From positions 359,797-423,796 of the forward strand of contig NZ_BMMF01000005.1 in the NCBI RefSeq assembly GCF_014645695.1: 64,000 nucleotides of DNA, in the 5' to 3' direction. The notes beneath the pieces were generated by a model. It ran no database searches. It was not told the DNA's origin and saw nothing but the letters and a program-made list of their open reading frames with translations. Origin of the DNA: Salinarimonas ramus. Lineage in GTDB: Bacteria > Pseudomonadota > Alphaproteobacteria > Rhizobiales > Beijerinckiaceae. The stretch's first letter is position 1. Each line of letters opens with the position of its first letter. This document shows positions 46,940 to 58,712 of this stretch, piece by piece. The position numbers were made by a program, and so were the translations under genes.

Positions 46940-48114
46940 TCGGCGGCCTCCCGTAACGGCATGTCCGCGAGCGCGGCGTCGGGCAGGCGGATCTCGGCGA
47001 GGAGACCGTGACCAGGGCTGGAGGCGAGGGCCAGGCGCCCGCCCGCCATCTCTGCGATGCGCCGTGCGGTGGGCAGGCCGAGGCCGAGCCCGCTCGCATG
47101 GCGCACGAGGGCGTTCTCCGCCTGGACGAAGGGCTCCGTGACGCGCGCGAGCGTCGGCGCGTCCAGGCCGGGCCCCGTGTCGGCGACGGCGATCACCACC
47201 TCGCCCTCCGCGCGCCGCGCGAGGAGCCGGATCGTGTCGCCCGCGTGCGTGTGGGCGAGGGCGTTCGCGGTCAGCTCGCCGAGCGCCGAGGTCAGGAGGC
47301 GCGCATCCGCCCGCACGAGCGCGTCCGCGTCGGCTTCCACGACGAGGCGCACGCCGACGCTCTCCGCGGCGCGCCGGCGGCGATGGGCCTCGTCCTCGAC
47401 GAGATCCGCCGCACGCAGTGTCTCCGGCTCGACATGGACGGTGCCGGCGCAGAGCTGGGCGAAGGCGAAGACGCGCTGGAGCGTCGCGTTCAGCCCGCGC
47501 GCGGCCTCGATGACGTTGTCGAGATAGGAGCGGGGATCGGCATCGGGCGCGAGGCTCGCCTGGAGGAGCTCGGAATAGCCGATGATGGCGTTGAGCGGCG
47601 TGCGGGTCTCGTGCTGGAGGAGCGCCAGCAGGCTCTCGCGCAGGCGGCTCGCGGCCTGCGCCTGCGCGCGCGCCTCGTGGGCCTGCGCCTCCATGCGCGC
47701 CGCGCGCAGCACGTAGCGGAGCTGGTAGCCGACGAGGCGCCAGTTCACGGGCTTCGCCACGAAGGAGGTCGCGCCCACCTCGTAGGCGCGATCGATGGCG
47801 AACATGTCCTCGCGGCTCGTGATCACCACGACCGGCAGATGCGCGAGGCGCGCGTCGCGCCGGATCTCCGTGAGGAGCGAGAAGCCGTTCATCCGCGGCA
47901 TCTCGAGGTCGCTGAGCACGAGGTCGAAGCGCGGGTCGCGGCGCAGGATCGCGAGCGCCTCCTCGCCGTCGGTGGCGGTGACGACCTCGCCGCCGGGATG
48001 GTCGAGCTGGCCCGACGCGAACTCGCGCATGATGGGGTCGTCGTCGACGACGAGCAGACGCGTGGGAGCGTCGAAGACGTAGAGAAAGCCGGCGTTCGTC
48101 TTGCCGAGGAGCAT
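46936..48114 (-). CDS. Response regulator-histidine kinase (REC + HisKA + HATPase)
   Basis: A 392-aa cytosolic protein. The receiver domain spans about 18-135 (LLVVDDDPIMR, acceptor in LVLSDLEMPRMNG, Lys in FVAKPVNW). A coiled linker leads to the H-box LLQHETRTPLNAIIGYSE (His near 182) and an ATPase domain (ELTANALAHTHAG, ADTGPGLD, GLGLGLPTARRI). Its stop overlaps the TadG-like gene (ATGA), implying joint translation. It diverges from a BarA-type hybrid kinase across 142 bases, so the two may form one pathway. The frame is open 26 codons upstream of the chosen ATG. Confidence 0.88.
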   Translation of the reverse strand: MLLGKTNAGFLYVFDAPTRLLVVDDDPIMREFASGQLDHPGGEVVTATDGEEALAILRRDPRFDLVLSDLEMPRMNGFSLLTEIRRDARLAHLPVVVITSREDMFAIDRAYEVGATSFVAKPVNWRLVGYQLRYVLRAARMEAQAHEARAQAQAASRLRESLLALLQHETRTPLNAIIGYSELLQASLAPDADPRSYLDNVIEAARGLNATLQRVFAFAQLCAGTVHVEPETLRAADLVEDEAHRRRRAAESVGVRLVVEADADALVRADARLLTSALGELTANALAHTHAGDTIRLLARRAEGEVVIAVADTGPGLDAPTLARVTEPFVQAENALVRHASGLGLGLPTARRIAEMAGGRLALASSPGHGLLAEIRLPDAALADMPLREAAE

Positions 48115-48256
48115 GGTTCGACCCTCTTTGCCCCGACCGTACGCACGACCTCTGAATCCCCGATTAAATCGGTTAGTTAAGCCGACACTCACGGTTTCTC
48201 CGAATAATCGTCATCGCCGCCGAGACGCGGGACGAATCCCTCCCAGGAGATGCCGC

Positions 48257-50974
<2,718 letters not shown>

Positions 50975-50999
50975 GCCCCGCACTCCGACGCGGCTCGGC

Positions 51000-53444
51000 T
51001 CAGCTCGCCTTCGCCCCGGTCTCCTCCGGCGCCGCCGTGGTGTTGGCGGCGATGCTCTCCACCGCCTCCTTCGCGGTCGAGAGCTGAGGCGCGGGTGCGG
51101 GCTCGGCGTTCGCCGGCGCGCGCTCCGTGAGGATGCGCAGCGGCGGCGCCGTGCCGGTCTTGCCCTCGCCGGCATACAGCGTGAGGTGCGGGAAGGGGAT
51201 CTCGATTCCGCGCTCGTCGAAGACCTGCTTGACGACCTCGAGATAGCCGCGGCCCGTCGACCATTGCTTGCCGGGCGCCGTCTTGATGCGGGCGCGAATC
51301 ACCACGGCCGAATCGGCCAGCGCCTCGACGCCCCACAATTCGAAGGGCCCGATGATGTTCGCCCCGTGCTCCTCGGACTGGGTGAGGAGGTCGAAGGCGT
51401 CCTGCATGGCCTGCTTCACCTCCGGCACGTTCTCCCGATAGGCGACGCCGATGTCGGCGACGTAATAGGCGAAGTGGCGCATCATGTTGGTGACCATGTC
51501 CACCGAGGAGAACGGCACCAGGTGATAGGCGCCGTGGAGGTCGCGGATGGACACGGAGCGGATGGTGAGGCGCTCGACCACGCCCGAGATGCCGCCGGCG
51601 GAGACGACGTCGCCCTCGTTCATGGCGTTCTCGAGCTGGATGAACACGCCGGTGATCACGTCCTGCACGAGCTTCTGCGCGCCGAAGCCCACCGCGAGGC
51701 CGACGACGCCGGCACCGGCGAGGAGCGGCCCGACGTTCACGCCCAGCTCCGAGAGCACCATGATCGCGATGACCACGACGAGGGTGACCGTGAAGGCGTT
51801 GCGGAAGAGCGAGAGCAGCGTGCGCTCGCGCGCCGTCGGCGGCGTGCCGTAATCGGGGTTGAGCCGGTACTCGACCCAGGACGAGACGAGGATGTAGAGC
51901 GCGATCCCCACGAGCACGATCAGGAAGGCCGAGATCAGCGAGGTCGTCACCGCGAGCCCGACGCCCGAGGAGGCCCAGGAGAGGAAGTCGAACAGCTCCC
52001 ACGCCTGCGCCACGGCGACGAGGATGCCGATGAGCACGACGAGGCGGATGACGTGCAGGATCTTCGGGACGAAGGCGTTGAGCCGCGACTCGAGCAGCGG
52101 CAGGCGCTGCTTCACGTCGTCCGAGAGCCGCATGCCCCCGGTGATGAAGCGCGACAGGAAGACGGCGATGCCCACGCCCACGGCCAGCGCGATGGCGCTC
52201 TCGAAGGTCGCCGAGAGCATGTAGCTCAGCGCCTCGCGGGGACGCGTCGACCAGATGACGAAGAGCGCCACGAAATAGACGATGGCGAGGATGTGCCAGA
52301 CGCGTCCGAGCGCCGCGAGGAAGCGTGCGGTGGCGTCGGCTTTGCCGTTGCCGTTGCCGTTGACGGCCCGGCGCGTCATCAGGCGGCGCACGGCCTCGCG
52401 GTTCTGCAGCGTGACGAGGATGCCGACGAGGCAGGCCGCGAGGATCGCGAGGGTGCGCACCGCCTGGCCTGCCGTGAACGACACGTTCCAGGCGGCGATC
52501 GGCGCCACGAACAGGAAGGCGTAGACGACGATCGAGGTCGTGCGGCCGATCCAGAAGTACCAGTACGCCGCCGCGGTGTCCGAGATCTGCTGGACGATGC
52601 GCAGTCGCCCGCGGCGGGGCCGCAGGATCGCGCGCACGCCGAGCTTGATGCCCTCGGCCATGACGAAGGCGTTGATGAAGAGCTGCTGGTTGATCGCGTT
52701 GCGGCCCGTCCCGCCGAAATTCGTGACGACGAAGGTACCGATCGCCCAGGCGGCCGCGAGCGTGAGCGCCTCGACGAGGAAGGTCGCCAGCGAGAAGACG
52801 ACGCGCCCGACCATGTGCTCGGTCTGGCGGCTGCGCGCGAAGCGGTCGGTGACGCGCCCGGCGAGCCAGCGCAGCGCGAGATAGCTCGCGATCGTCACCG
52901 CGACGACGAGGACGAGGGAGGCCAGCACGCGGCCGAGCTGCTCCAGGTCGTCCCGGTTCACGTCGCCCCAGAGCGCGGTGATGGTCTCGAGCGCCCGTCC
53001 CGTCACCGCGAACAATCCCGCGATCTCTTCGGCGACGCCGCGGGTCTGCTCGGCGATCATCGTGGCGAAGGGCAGCGGCGCCTCCTCCTCCACGGCCTCG
53101 GCCACGAGCGCCGCGGCGGCGGCCGCGTCCGGCGCCGTCGCCTCCAGCGCCTGGAGGAGGCGGGCGCGCGCCGCGTCGTCGGCGATGACGGCACGCAGCG
53201 CCTCCAGCTCCGGCGGGAGCGCCTCGCCTGCAGGAGCGCCTTCGCCCTCGGGGGGAGCCTCGCCTTCCGCCGGCGGCGCCTCCTCCTGGGCCGCCGCGCC
53301 GGGCAGGCTCAGGCCCGGGATCTGCGCCTGGGCGGCCGCGCTCGCGAGCACCAGGATGGCCAGCGCGAGGGAGACGAGGAGGGCCACGGCCGCGAGGCGG
53401 GTGTGGGAGCGAACGAAGACGATGAGGGAGGAATGCTGTCGCAT
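51000..53444 (-). CDS. Large MscS-family mechanosensitive channel
   Basis: An 814-aa membrane protein. A signal-like first segment (LLVSLALAILVLASAAAQA) precedes a Pro/Glu-rich linker and a helical periplasmic part, then about ten membrane helices. The MscS core begins with the pore helix GAGVVGLAVGFGAQKLVQDV, where alternating Gly and Ala pack the pore, followed by GVFIQLENAMNEGDVV and VVERLTIRSVSIRDLHG. The layout resembles E. coli YbiO. It would release solutes on osmotic downshock. It converges with the hybrid kinase 25 bases away. Confidence 0.92.
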   Translation of the reverse strand: MRQHSSLIVFVRSHTRLAAVALLVSLALAILVLASAAAQAQIPGLSLPGAAAQEEAPPAEGEAPPEGEGAPAGEALPPELEALRAVIADDAARARLLQALEATAPDAAAAAALVAEAVEEEAPLPFATMIAEQTRGVAEEIAGLFAVTGRALETITALWGDVNRDDLEQLGRVLASLVLVVAVTIASYLALRWLAGRVTDRFARSRQTEHMVGRVVFSLATFLVEALTLAAAWAIGTFVVTNFGGTGRNAINQQLFINAFVMAEGIKLGVRAILRPRRGRLRIVQQISDTAAAYWYFWIGRTTSIVVYAFLFVAPIAAWNVSFTAGQAVRTLAILAACLVGILVTLQNREAVRRLMTRRAVNGNGNGKADATARFLAALGRVWHILAIVYFVALFVIWSTRPREALSYMLSATFESAIALAVGVGIAVFLSRFITGGMRLSDDVKQRLPLLESRLNAFVPKILHVIRLVVLIGILVAVAQAWELFDFLSWASSGVGLAVTTSLISAFLIVLVGIALYILVSSWVEYRLNPDYGTPPTARERTLLSLFRNAFTVTLVVVIAIMVLSELGVNVGPLLAGAGVVGLAVGFGAQKLVQDVITGVFIQLENAMNEGDVVSAGGISGVVERLTIRSVSIRDLHGAYHLVPFSSVDMVTNMMRHFAYYVADIGVAYRENVPEVKQAMQDAFDLLTQSEEHGANIIGPFELWGVEALADSAVVIRARIKTAPGKQWSTGRGYLEVVKQVFDERGIEIPFPHLTLYAGEGKTGTAPPLRILTERAPANAEPAPAPQLSTAKEAVESIAANTTAAPEETGAKAS

Positions 53445-53626
53445 GATCCCGGGGGAGGATGGTGTCGGGCGGGGTGGGGCGCGCCGGCGAATCCCGGCGG
53501 CAGGGCCGCACTATAGGGAAATCCATTCCCGGGAAAACCGCCGACGCGCACCCGCTCGCCTCCGCGAACCGGCGCGGATCGAAATTGCGCCGATGCGAGA
53601 GGCGCTTGGGCCGTGTGGCGCGGCGA

Positions 53627-54196
53627 TCACGCCCGCGTGAACGCGATGGCGAAGCCGTCCGGCAGCACCCGCACGACCCGTGCGGGAAGGCTGCCGAGGC
53701 GCACCGGCGCGCCGATTCCCGCCTTGAGCTCGGTCACGAGCCGCGCGCCGCCGAGCGAGACGTCGGCGAGGGCGGCGGGGGCGCTCGTCGGCGGATCGTC
53801 GAGGAGCGTGACGAGGGCGCTCGCCGGCGGCGGCAGCGATCGCGGATGCGCGCGCAGTTCCGCGCGCCGGCCTTCGAGCCGCTCCTCGAGCCAGATCAGG
53901 GCGGCGACGCGCGCGTCGCGACCGTCGCGCTCGAAGGCGACGCCGATGCCGTCCTCGACGAAGCGCGCGACCCGTGCGCGGGCGAGCCCGAGGTCGGAGA
54001 TCGCGACGTTCAGGATCTCGCCGTCGAGGACGGGCGCCGTGGTGCGGATCGCCGCGCCGTCCGCGGAGACGCAGAAGGTCTCGCCCGCATGCGCGCTGCC
54101 GTCGCCGAGCAGGATGCGGCAGGAGAGGGCGAGCGGCAGACGCTCGGCGCGCCGCCGGTCGACGTGGAAGGGGGAATAGGCGTCGTCGCTGCGCAT
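53627..54196 (-). CDS. Tandem PilZ-domain protein
   Basis: A 189-aa protein with two PilZ-like halves. The first carries the c-di-GMP-binding Arg box FHVDRRRAERLPLAL (R-x-x-x-R near residues 14-18) and a degenerate second motif (VSADGAAI). The second half, about 130-189, has DVSLGGARL, matching the D/N-x-S-x-x-G motif, but no clear Arg box. Only the first box together with the second motif would complete a site, so binding may be intermolecular or lost. It stands alone. Confidence 0.75.
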   Translation of the reverse strand: MRSDDAYSPFHVDRRRAERLPLALSCRILLGDGSAHAGETFCVSADGAAIRTTAPVLDGEILNVAISDLGLARARVARFVEDGIGVAFERDGRDARVAALIWLEERLEGRRAELRAHPRSLPPPASALVTLLDDPPTSAPAALADVSLGGARLVTELKAGIGAPVRLGSLPARVVRVLPDGFAIAFTRA

Positions 54197-54332
54197 GGCC
54201 GCATCCTCGACCCGGCGCGGCCGTTCCGCGCCCGGACGAGCGAGGTTCCGCTGCGGTGCTTGCGCGCGGCTTGCGTCCCTGTCGGGTTATGACGGTGCGT
54301 GCCGATTCGAGCCAGGCGTCGCGCCGGAGGAA

Positions 54333-55055
54333 TCAGGCCGGCGGCGCGTTCTCCGCCGTCTCGCCCGAGCCCGCCGCCTTGCCGCCGCCGACGACGACGA
54401 TGTGCAGGCGCCGCGGGCCGTGGGCGCCGAGGAACATGGTCTGCTCGATGTCCGCCGAGCGCGACGGGCCGGTGATCCAATTGACGGTGCGCGGCATGGC
54501 GCCCTTGCCCGCCTTTTCGCGCACGCGCGCCCAGAGGCTCTCGTAATCGCCGACGATCTCGCCCGCATCGACGACGACGATGTGGTTGTCGGGCAGGAAG
54601 TTGAGCGTCGAGGGGTTCTCGGGCCCGGAGACGAGCGCGCAGGTCCCGGTCTCGGCGACGCCGCCGAGCGCGTGGCTGACCGCGTTGAGGTCCGAGCCGT
54701 CGCTCGGCCCCTCGTCGAGGGCGAGCGGCGTATCCTCCCACGGCATGGCGGCGAGGCGCGGATCCGTGCCCCGGCGCAACGTGGCGGGGAGGTTGTGCGA
54801 GCGCAGCCAGGCGGCGATGGCCGCGGGCACGTCCGCCGGCGCGTCCACTTCCGCGACGGTCGCGAGCGCCGCCTCGGCCTGGGCGATGAAGAGCTCGATG
54901 CGCGCTCGGCCGGTCACCCCGCCGCGGGCGGGCACGACTCCGGCCGGGGCGCGGGCGAGGCGCTCCTCGACGATCGCACGGCGCGGGCGCTCGGCGCCGG
55001 TGACGCCGAGCGAGCGGCGGATGGAGGCGAGGATCTCGTCACGTGCGGTGCTCAT
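54333..55055 (-). CDS. lutC: Lactate utilisation protein LutC (LUD domain)
   Basis: A 240-aa LUD-domain subunit of the LutABC complex that oxidises L-lactate to pyruvate. VAETGTCALVSGPENPS followed by LPDNHIVVV is the LUD core. The ATG at 55055 is preferred over one 26 codons upstream, which overlaps lutB. It follows lutB by 10 bases. lutA, the usual first gene of the trio, is not in the window. Confidence 0.9.
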   Translation of the reverse strand: MSTARDEILASIRRSLGVTGAERPRRAIVEERLARAPAGVVPARGGVTGRARIELFIAQAEAALATVAEVDAPADVPAAIAAWLRSHNLPATLRRGTDPRLAAMPWEDTPLALDEGPSDGSDLNAVSHALGGVAETGTCALVSGPENPSTLNFLPDNHIVVVDAGEIVGDYESLWARVREKAGKGAMPRTVNWITGPSRSADIEQTMFLGAHGPRRLHIVVVGGGKAAGSGETAENAPPA

Positions 55056-55065
55056 CGTCTCGTCC

Positions 55066-56514
55066 TCACGCCACCTTGCGGCGCCCGGCGCCAGCCGCGC
55101 GCTCGCGGGCGAAGCGCTCTTGGAAGGTGCCACCCTGTGGCGCCGGGAAGTCGCGGTATTTCGTCCAGCCCGACGCGAAGGGCAGGCTCGAAAAGCGTCC
55201 CTTCGAGCGCCCCGCGAAGGCCAGGAGGTTCATGCCCACCCGCGTCGCCAGCCGGTAGAGCGCCGGGCGCTTGGCGAAGAAGGCCCAGGCCTTCAGCCCC
55301 GAGCGCACGGTGGCCGGCGAGAGGTGGCGCTCGAACTCCCGCTCGCGCCAATGGCGCATGAGCTTGGGCAGCGGGATGCGCACGGGGCACACGCTCTCGC
55401 AGCGCCCGCAGAAGGTGGAGGCGTTGGGCAGGTGCCCGCCCTTGTCGACGCCGATGAGCGACGGCGTCAGCACCGCGCCCATGGGCCCGGGATAGACCCA
55501 GCCGTAGGCATGCCCGCCCACCGCGTGGTAGACCGGGCAATGGTTCATGCAGGCGCCGCAGCGGATGCAGCGCAGCATCTCCTCGAAGTTCGTGCCCAGC
55601 ATCGACGAGCGCCCGTTGTCGATGAGGACGACGTGATACGCCTCCGGCCCGTCGACGTCGCCCACCCGGCGCGGGCCGGTGGAGAAGGTGGTGTAGACGG
55701 ACAGCTCCTGGCCGGTCGCGGAGCGGGCGAGGACGCGCAAGAGCTGCGAGACGTCCTCGAGCGTCGGCACCAGCTTCTCGATGGAGGCGAGCACGACGTG
55801 CGTCTTCGGCAGGATCTGGGTGAGGTCGCCGTTGCCCTCGTTCGTCACGATGATCGACGTGCCCGTCTCCGCCACGAGGAAGTTCGCCCCCGTGATGCCG
55901 ACGTCGGCGGCGAGGAAGCGCTCGCGCAGGATGCCGCGGGCCTCGGTCAGCAGGTTCACGGGCTCGGAGAGGTCGCGCGCGGCATCGAGATGGGTGTGTG
56001 CGCGGCGGAACTCCTCCTCCACCTGGCTCGCGTTGACGTGGACCGCGGGCGCGATGATGTGCGAGGGCGCCTCGTGGCGCAGCTGGATGATGTACTCGCC
56101 GAGATCGGTCTCCACCGGCTCGATGCCCTGGCCCGCCAGGTGCTCGTTGAGTCCGATCTCCTCGGAGATCATCGACTTGCCCTTGGTCACCGTGCGCGCG
56201 CCGGCCTCGCGGCAGATGTCGGTGACGATCCGCCTCGCCTCCGCCGCGTCGCGGGCGAAGTGGACGATGCCGCCGGACGCCTCGACCTTGGCGACGTAGG
56301 CCTCGAGATAGAGGTCGAGATGGGCGAGCGTGTGGTTCTTGATGTCGCGCGCGGAATCCCGCAGCGCCTCGAACTCGGGCAGTTTCGCGGCCGCCTTCGC
56401 CCGCTTGTCGATGAACCCGACCCGCACGTTGCCCATGGCCCGCTGGAGCTGCACGTCACGCAGCGCGTGGTGGGCGTTCTCCTTGAAGTGCGGAGAGGTG
56501 GCGTGGACGGACAT
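55066..56514 (-). CDS. lutB: Iron-sulfur lactate utilisation protein LutB
   Basis: A 482-aa protein with an N-terminal LUD domain (about 60-300; VAETGTSIIVTNEGNGDL) and two 4Fe-4S clusters in CIRCGACMNHCPVYH (about 315) and CGRCESVCPVRIP (about 366). It links LutA to LutC and carries electrons. The C-terminal DUF3390-type tail is present. Start ATG 56514 is divergent from rlmN. Relatives have lutA directly upstream; here rlmN lies there instead, so lutA must be elsewhere or replaced. Confidence 0.93.
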   Translation of the reverse strand: MSVHATSPHFKENAHHALRDVQLQRAMGNVRVGFIDKRAKAAAKLPEFEALRDSARDIKNHTLAHLDLYLEAYVAKVEASGGIVHFARDAAEARRIVTDICREAGARTVTKGKSMISEEIGLNEHLAGQGIEPVETDLGEYIIQLRHEAPSHIIAPAVHVNASQVEEEFRRAHTHLDAARDLSEPVNLLTEARGILRERFLAADVGITGANFLVAETGTSIIVTNEGNGDLTQILPKTHVVLASIEKLVPTLEDVSQLLRVLARSATGQELSVYTTFSTGPRRVGDVDGPEAYHVVLIDNGRSSMLGTNFEEMLRCIRCGACMNHCPVYHAVGGHAYGWVYPGPMGAVLTPSLIGVDKGGHLPNASTFCGRCESVCPVRIPLPKLMRHWREREFERHLSPATVRSGLKAWAFFAKRPALYRLATRVGMNLLAFAGRSKGRFSSLPFASGWTKYRDFPAPQGGTFQERFARERAAGAGRRKVA

Positions 56515-56710
56515 GGAGAGACGCTCCCGGGGCGCGGACGGTGATCGCAGGCGGTGATCAGGCCTCTAGCTGTAGCCGAGTACGGAGGGCGGCGCGAGGG
56601 GGGCGCAGGGTCGCGCCCTCGCGCGAGCGACGCGCCGCGCGCGAGGAGGACTCACGCTCGCCGTGATTTTCCCCTATATGGTGCGGATCACGCAGAGGAT
56701 CGATCCGACC

Positions 56711-58012
56711 ATGTCCCACGCGCTCGACATCGCGCGCCATAACCCGAACGCGCCCGGGCTCGCTCCCGGCGGCATCGAGAAGGCCGCCGAGCTGACGCTC
56801 GCCCCCGGTGCCCAGGCCGGCCAGCCCTCCCTCGTCGGCCTCACCCGCGAGGAGCTGCGCACCCGCCTCGTGGAGGCCGGCGTGCCCGAGCGCGAGGCGA
56901 AGATGCGCGTCTCGCAGATCTGGCACTGGATCTATTTTCGCGGTGCCGACGACTTCTCGAAGATGACCAACGTCTCCAAGCACCTGCGTGCGACGTTGGC
57001 GGAGCACTACACGCTGGTGCGTCCCCAGGTCGTCTCCGAGCAGGTCTCCAAGGACGGCACCCGCAAGTGGCTGCTGCGCATGCCCTCCACCGGCCCCTTC
57101 GACAAGGGCGCGGAGATCGAGTGCGTGTACATCCCCGAGAGCGATCGCGGCACGTTGTGCGTCTCGAGCCAGGTCGGCTGCACGCTCACCTGCTCGTTCT
57201 GCCACACGGGCACGCAGAAGCTCGTGCGCAACCTCACCTCGGCCGAGATCGCGGCGCAGCTCGTCGTCGCCCGCGACCGGCTCGGCGACTGGCCGGACGC
57301 GAGCCCGCCGGAGGGCGCCTTCGTGCCGTCCGACGGCGGGCGCTTCGTCACGAACATCGTGTTCATGGGCATGGGCGAGCCGCTCTACAACACGGACAAC
57401 GTAGTCGCGGCCATCGGCGTCCTCGCGGACAACGAGGGGCTCGGCCTCTCGCGCCGGCGCATCACCGTCTCGACCTCCGGCGTCGTCCCGCAGATCGGAC
57501 GGCTCGGGGAGGAGGCGAACAGCGCGCTCGCCATCTCGCTCCACGCGGTGCGCGACGAGCTGCGCAACGAGCTCGTGCCGCTCAACAAGAAGTACCCGAT
57601 CGCCGCCTTGATGGAGGCCTGCCGGACCTATCCGGGCCTCTCCAACGCCCGGCGCATCACCTTCGAATACGTGATGCTCGACGGCGTCAACGATTCGGAC
57701 GCCGACGCGCGCGCGCTGGTGAAGCTCCTCCAGGGCATCCCCGCCAAGATCAACCTGATCCCGTTCAACCCCTGGCCCGGCTCGCGCTACGAATGCTCCT
57801 CCTGGGAGCGGATCGAGCGCTTCTCGGAGATCGTCTACCGCGCGGGCTACGCCTCGCCGGTGCGCACGCCGCGCGGGCGCGACATCCTCGCCGCCTGCGG
57901 CCAGCTCAAGAGCGAGACGGAGAAGCTGCGTGCCCGCGCGCGCATGATGCTCGAGAGCGGCATCGGCGCGGAGGGCGTCTACGCCGCGGCGGCCGCCGAG
58001 AGCGGGGATTGA
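56711..58012 (+). CDS. rlmN: 23S rRNA/tRNA (adenine-C2) methyltransferase RlmN
   Basis: A 433-aa radical-SAM enzyme that methylates A2503 of 23S rRNA and A37 of some tRNAs. The cluster-binding [11 protein letters not shown] lies near residues 157-167, preceded by CVSSQVG; the methylated Cys is in [10 protein letters not shown] near the C-terminus. The N-terminal RNA-binding part has [10 protein letters not shown]. The ATG at 56711 gives a 16-residue shorter start than one at 56663 and is better supported. A membrane-protein gene follows after 7 bases. Confidence 0.95.
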   Translation: MSHALDIARHNPNAPGLAPGGIEKAAELTLAPGAQAGQPSLVGLTREELRTRLVEAGVPEREAKMRVSQIWHWIYFRGADDFSKMTNVSKHLRATLAEHYTLVRPQVVSEQVSKDGTRKWLLRMPSTGPFDKGAEIECVYIPESDRGTLCVSSQVGCTLTCSFCHTGTQKLVRNLTSAEIAAQLVVARDRLGDWPDASPPEGAFVPSDGGRFVTNIVFMGMGEPLYNTDNVVAAIGVLADNEGLGLSRRRITVSTSGVVPQIGRLGEEANSALAISLHAVRDELRNELVPLNKKYPIAALMEACRTYPGLSNARRITFEYVMLDGVNDSDADARALVKLLQGIPAKINLIPFNPWPGSRYECSSWERIERFSEIVYRAGYASPVRTPRGRDILAACGQLKSETEKLRARARMMLESGIGAEGVYAAAAAESGD

Positions 58013-58019
58013 GGCTGCC

Positions 58020-58505
58020 TTGCACGCGCTCTCGCGCCTCGTCTTCTGGCTCGTCGGCCTCGTCCTCGCCATCCCCGCGGGGGCGATCGCGCTCGCGCTC
58101 GGCGTCCTGAACGATGCGGCCGCGCGCGAGACGATCGGGCGCGTGGGCCTCGCCGCCTTCGCCGCGATCTTCCGCGTGGCGGCCGCCGGCGGCGATCCCG
58201 CGCCCATGGTCGAGACGATGGTCCTCGGCTTCTGGATGCTCGCCTGCGTCCTCGTCGTCGCCCCCGTGACGCTCGTCTCGGCGCTCGGCGAGATCGCGGG
58301 CGCGCGCTCCCTCGTGCTCTACGGCGGGCTCACCGCGACGCTGACGGCGGGCATCCCCTGGCTCCTGCGCGGCGGCGCGGGCGACCCCGCTGCGCTCGCC
58401 GCGGAAGGCCGGCTCACCGCGATCCTGTTCGTCACGGGCGCCGTCGCGGGGCTGGTGTACTGGGTGGTATCGGGCCGCTCCGCCGGGCGGGAGAGTGCGC
58501 AGTGA
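58020..58505 (+). CDS. Four-helix membrane protein of unknown function
   Basis: A 161-aa protein with four hydrophobic segments (LVFWLVGLVLAIPAGAIAL; TMVLGFWMLACVLVVAPVTL; SLVLYGGLTATLTAGIPWLL; ILFVTGAVAGLVYWVVSG). It starts at TTG 7 bases after rlmN and is probably co-transcribed. I recall similar small membrane proteins beside rlmN in related genomes, but none with a known function. Its end marks the left border of a GC-poor segment. Confidence 0.7.
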   Translation: MHALSRLVFWLVGLVLAIPAGAIALALGVLNDAAARETIGRVGLAAFAAIFRVAAAGGDPAPMVETMVLGFWMLACVLVVAPVTLVSALGEIAGARSLVLYGGLTATLTAGIPWLLRGGAGDPAALAAEGRLTAILFVTGAVAGLVYWVVSGRSAGRESAQ

Positions 58506-58507
58506 CC

Positions 58508-58712
58508 TCAACCTCCGAGCGCCCTACACGGCGGCACATTAGAGTCTTCGTCAACGTGGACTCTAACGCAGTCCAGCTCGAGACGGGCTTCACGCGCGAC
58601 GTACGCGATATCGGCCACTTCGGCACCGGGGGGGCCTTGAATCATCATCACCGACGCGGCATTGCTGGAATGTGCCAAGCCGCTAATGGACCGCAGCTAT
58701 GACCGAGCGTGA
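58508..58712 (+). pseudogene. Frameshifted C-terminal remnant of a DUF5655-type protein
   Basis: Codons from about 58535 read IRVFVNVDSNAVQLETGFTR and then DVRDIGHFGTG, the typical end of DUF5655 domains. After the G-run at 58628-58634 the frame breaks, and the expected continuation (I-I-I-T-D-A-A-L-L-E-C-A-K-P-L-M-D-R-S-Y) resumes in the +1 frame at 58641, ending in TGA at 58710. The N-terminal bulk of the protein is missing. The end overlaps the start of the next gene. It is therefore a truncated, frameshifted leftover, unless a sequencing error in the G-run caused the shift. Confidence 0.65.

Noticed and set aside
48164-48180. TTAA...TTAAG pair between the two divergent kinases
   Set aside because: The spacer is 9 bases, not the 7 required for a CtrA full site.
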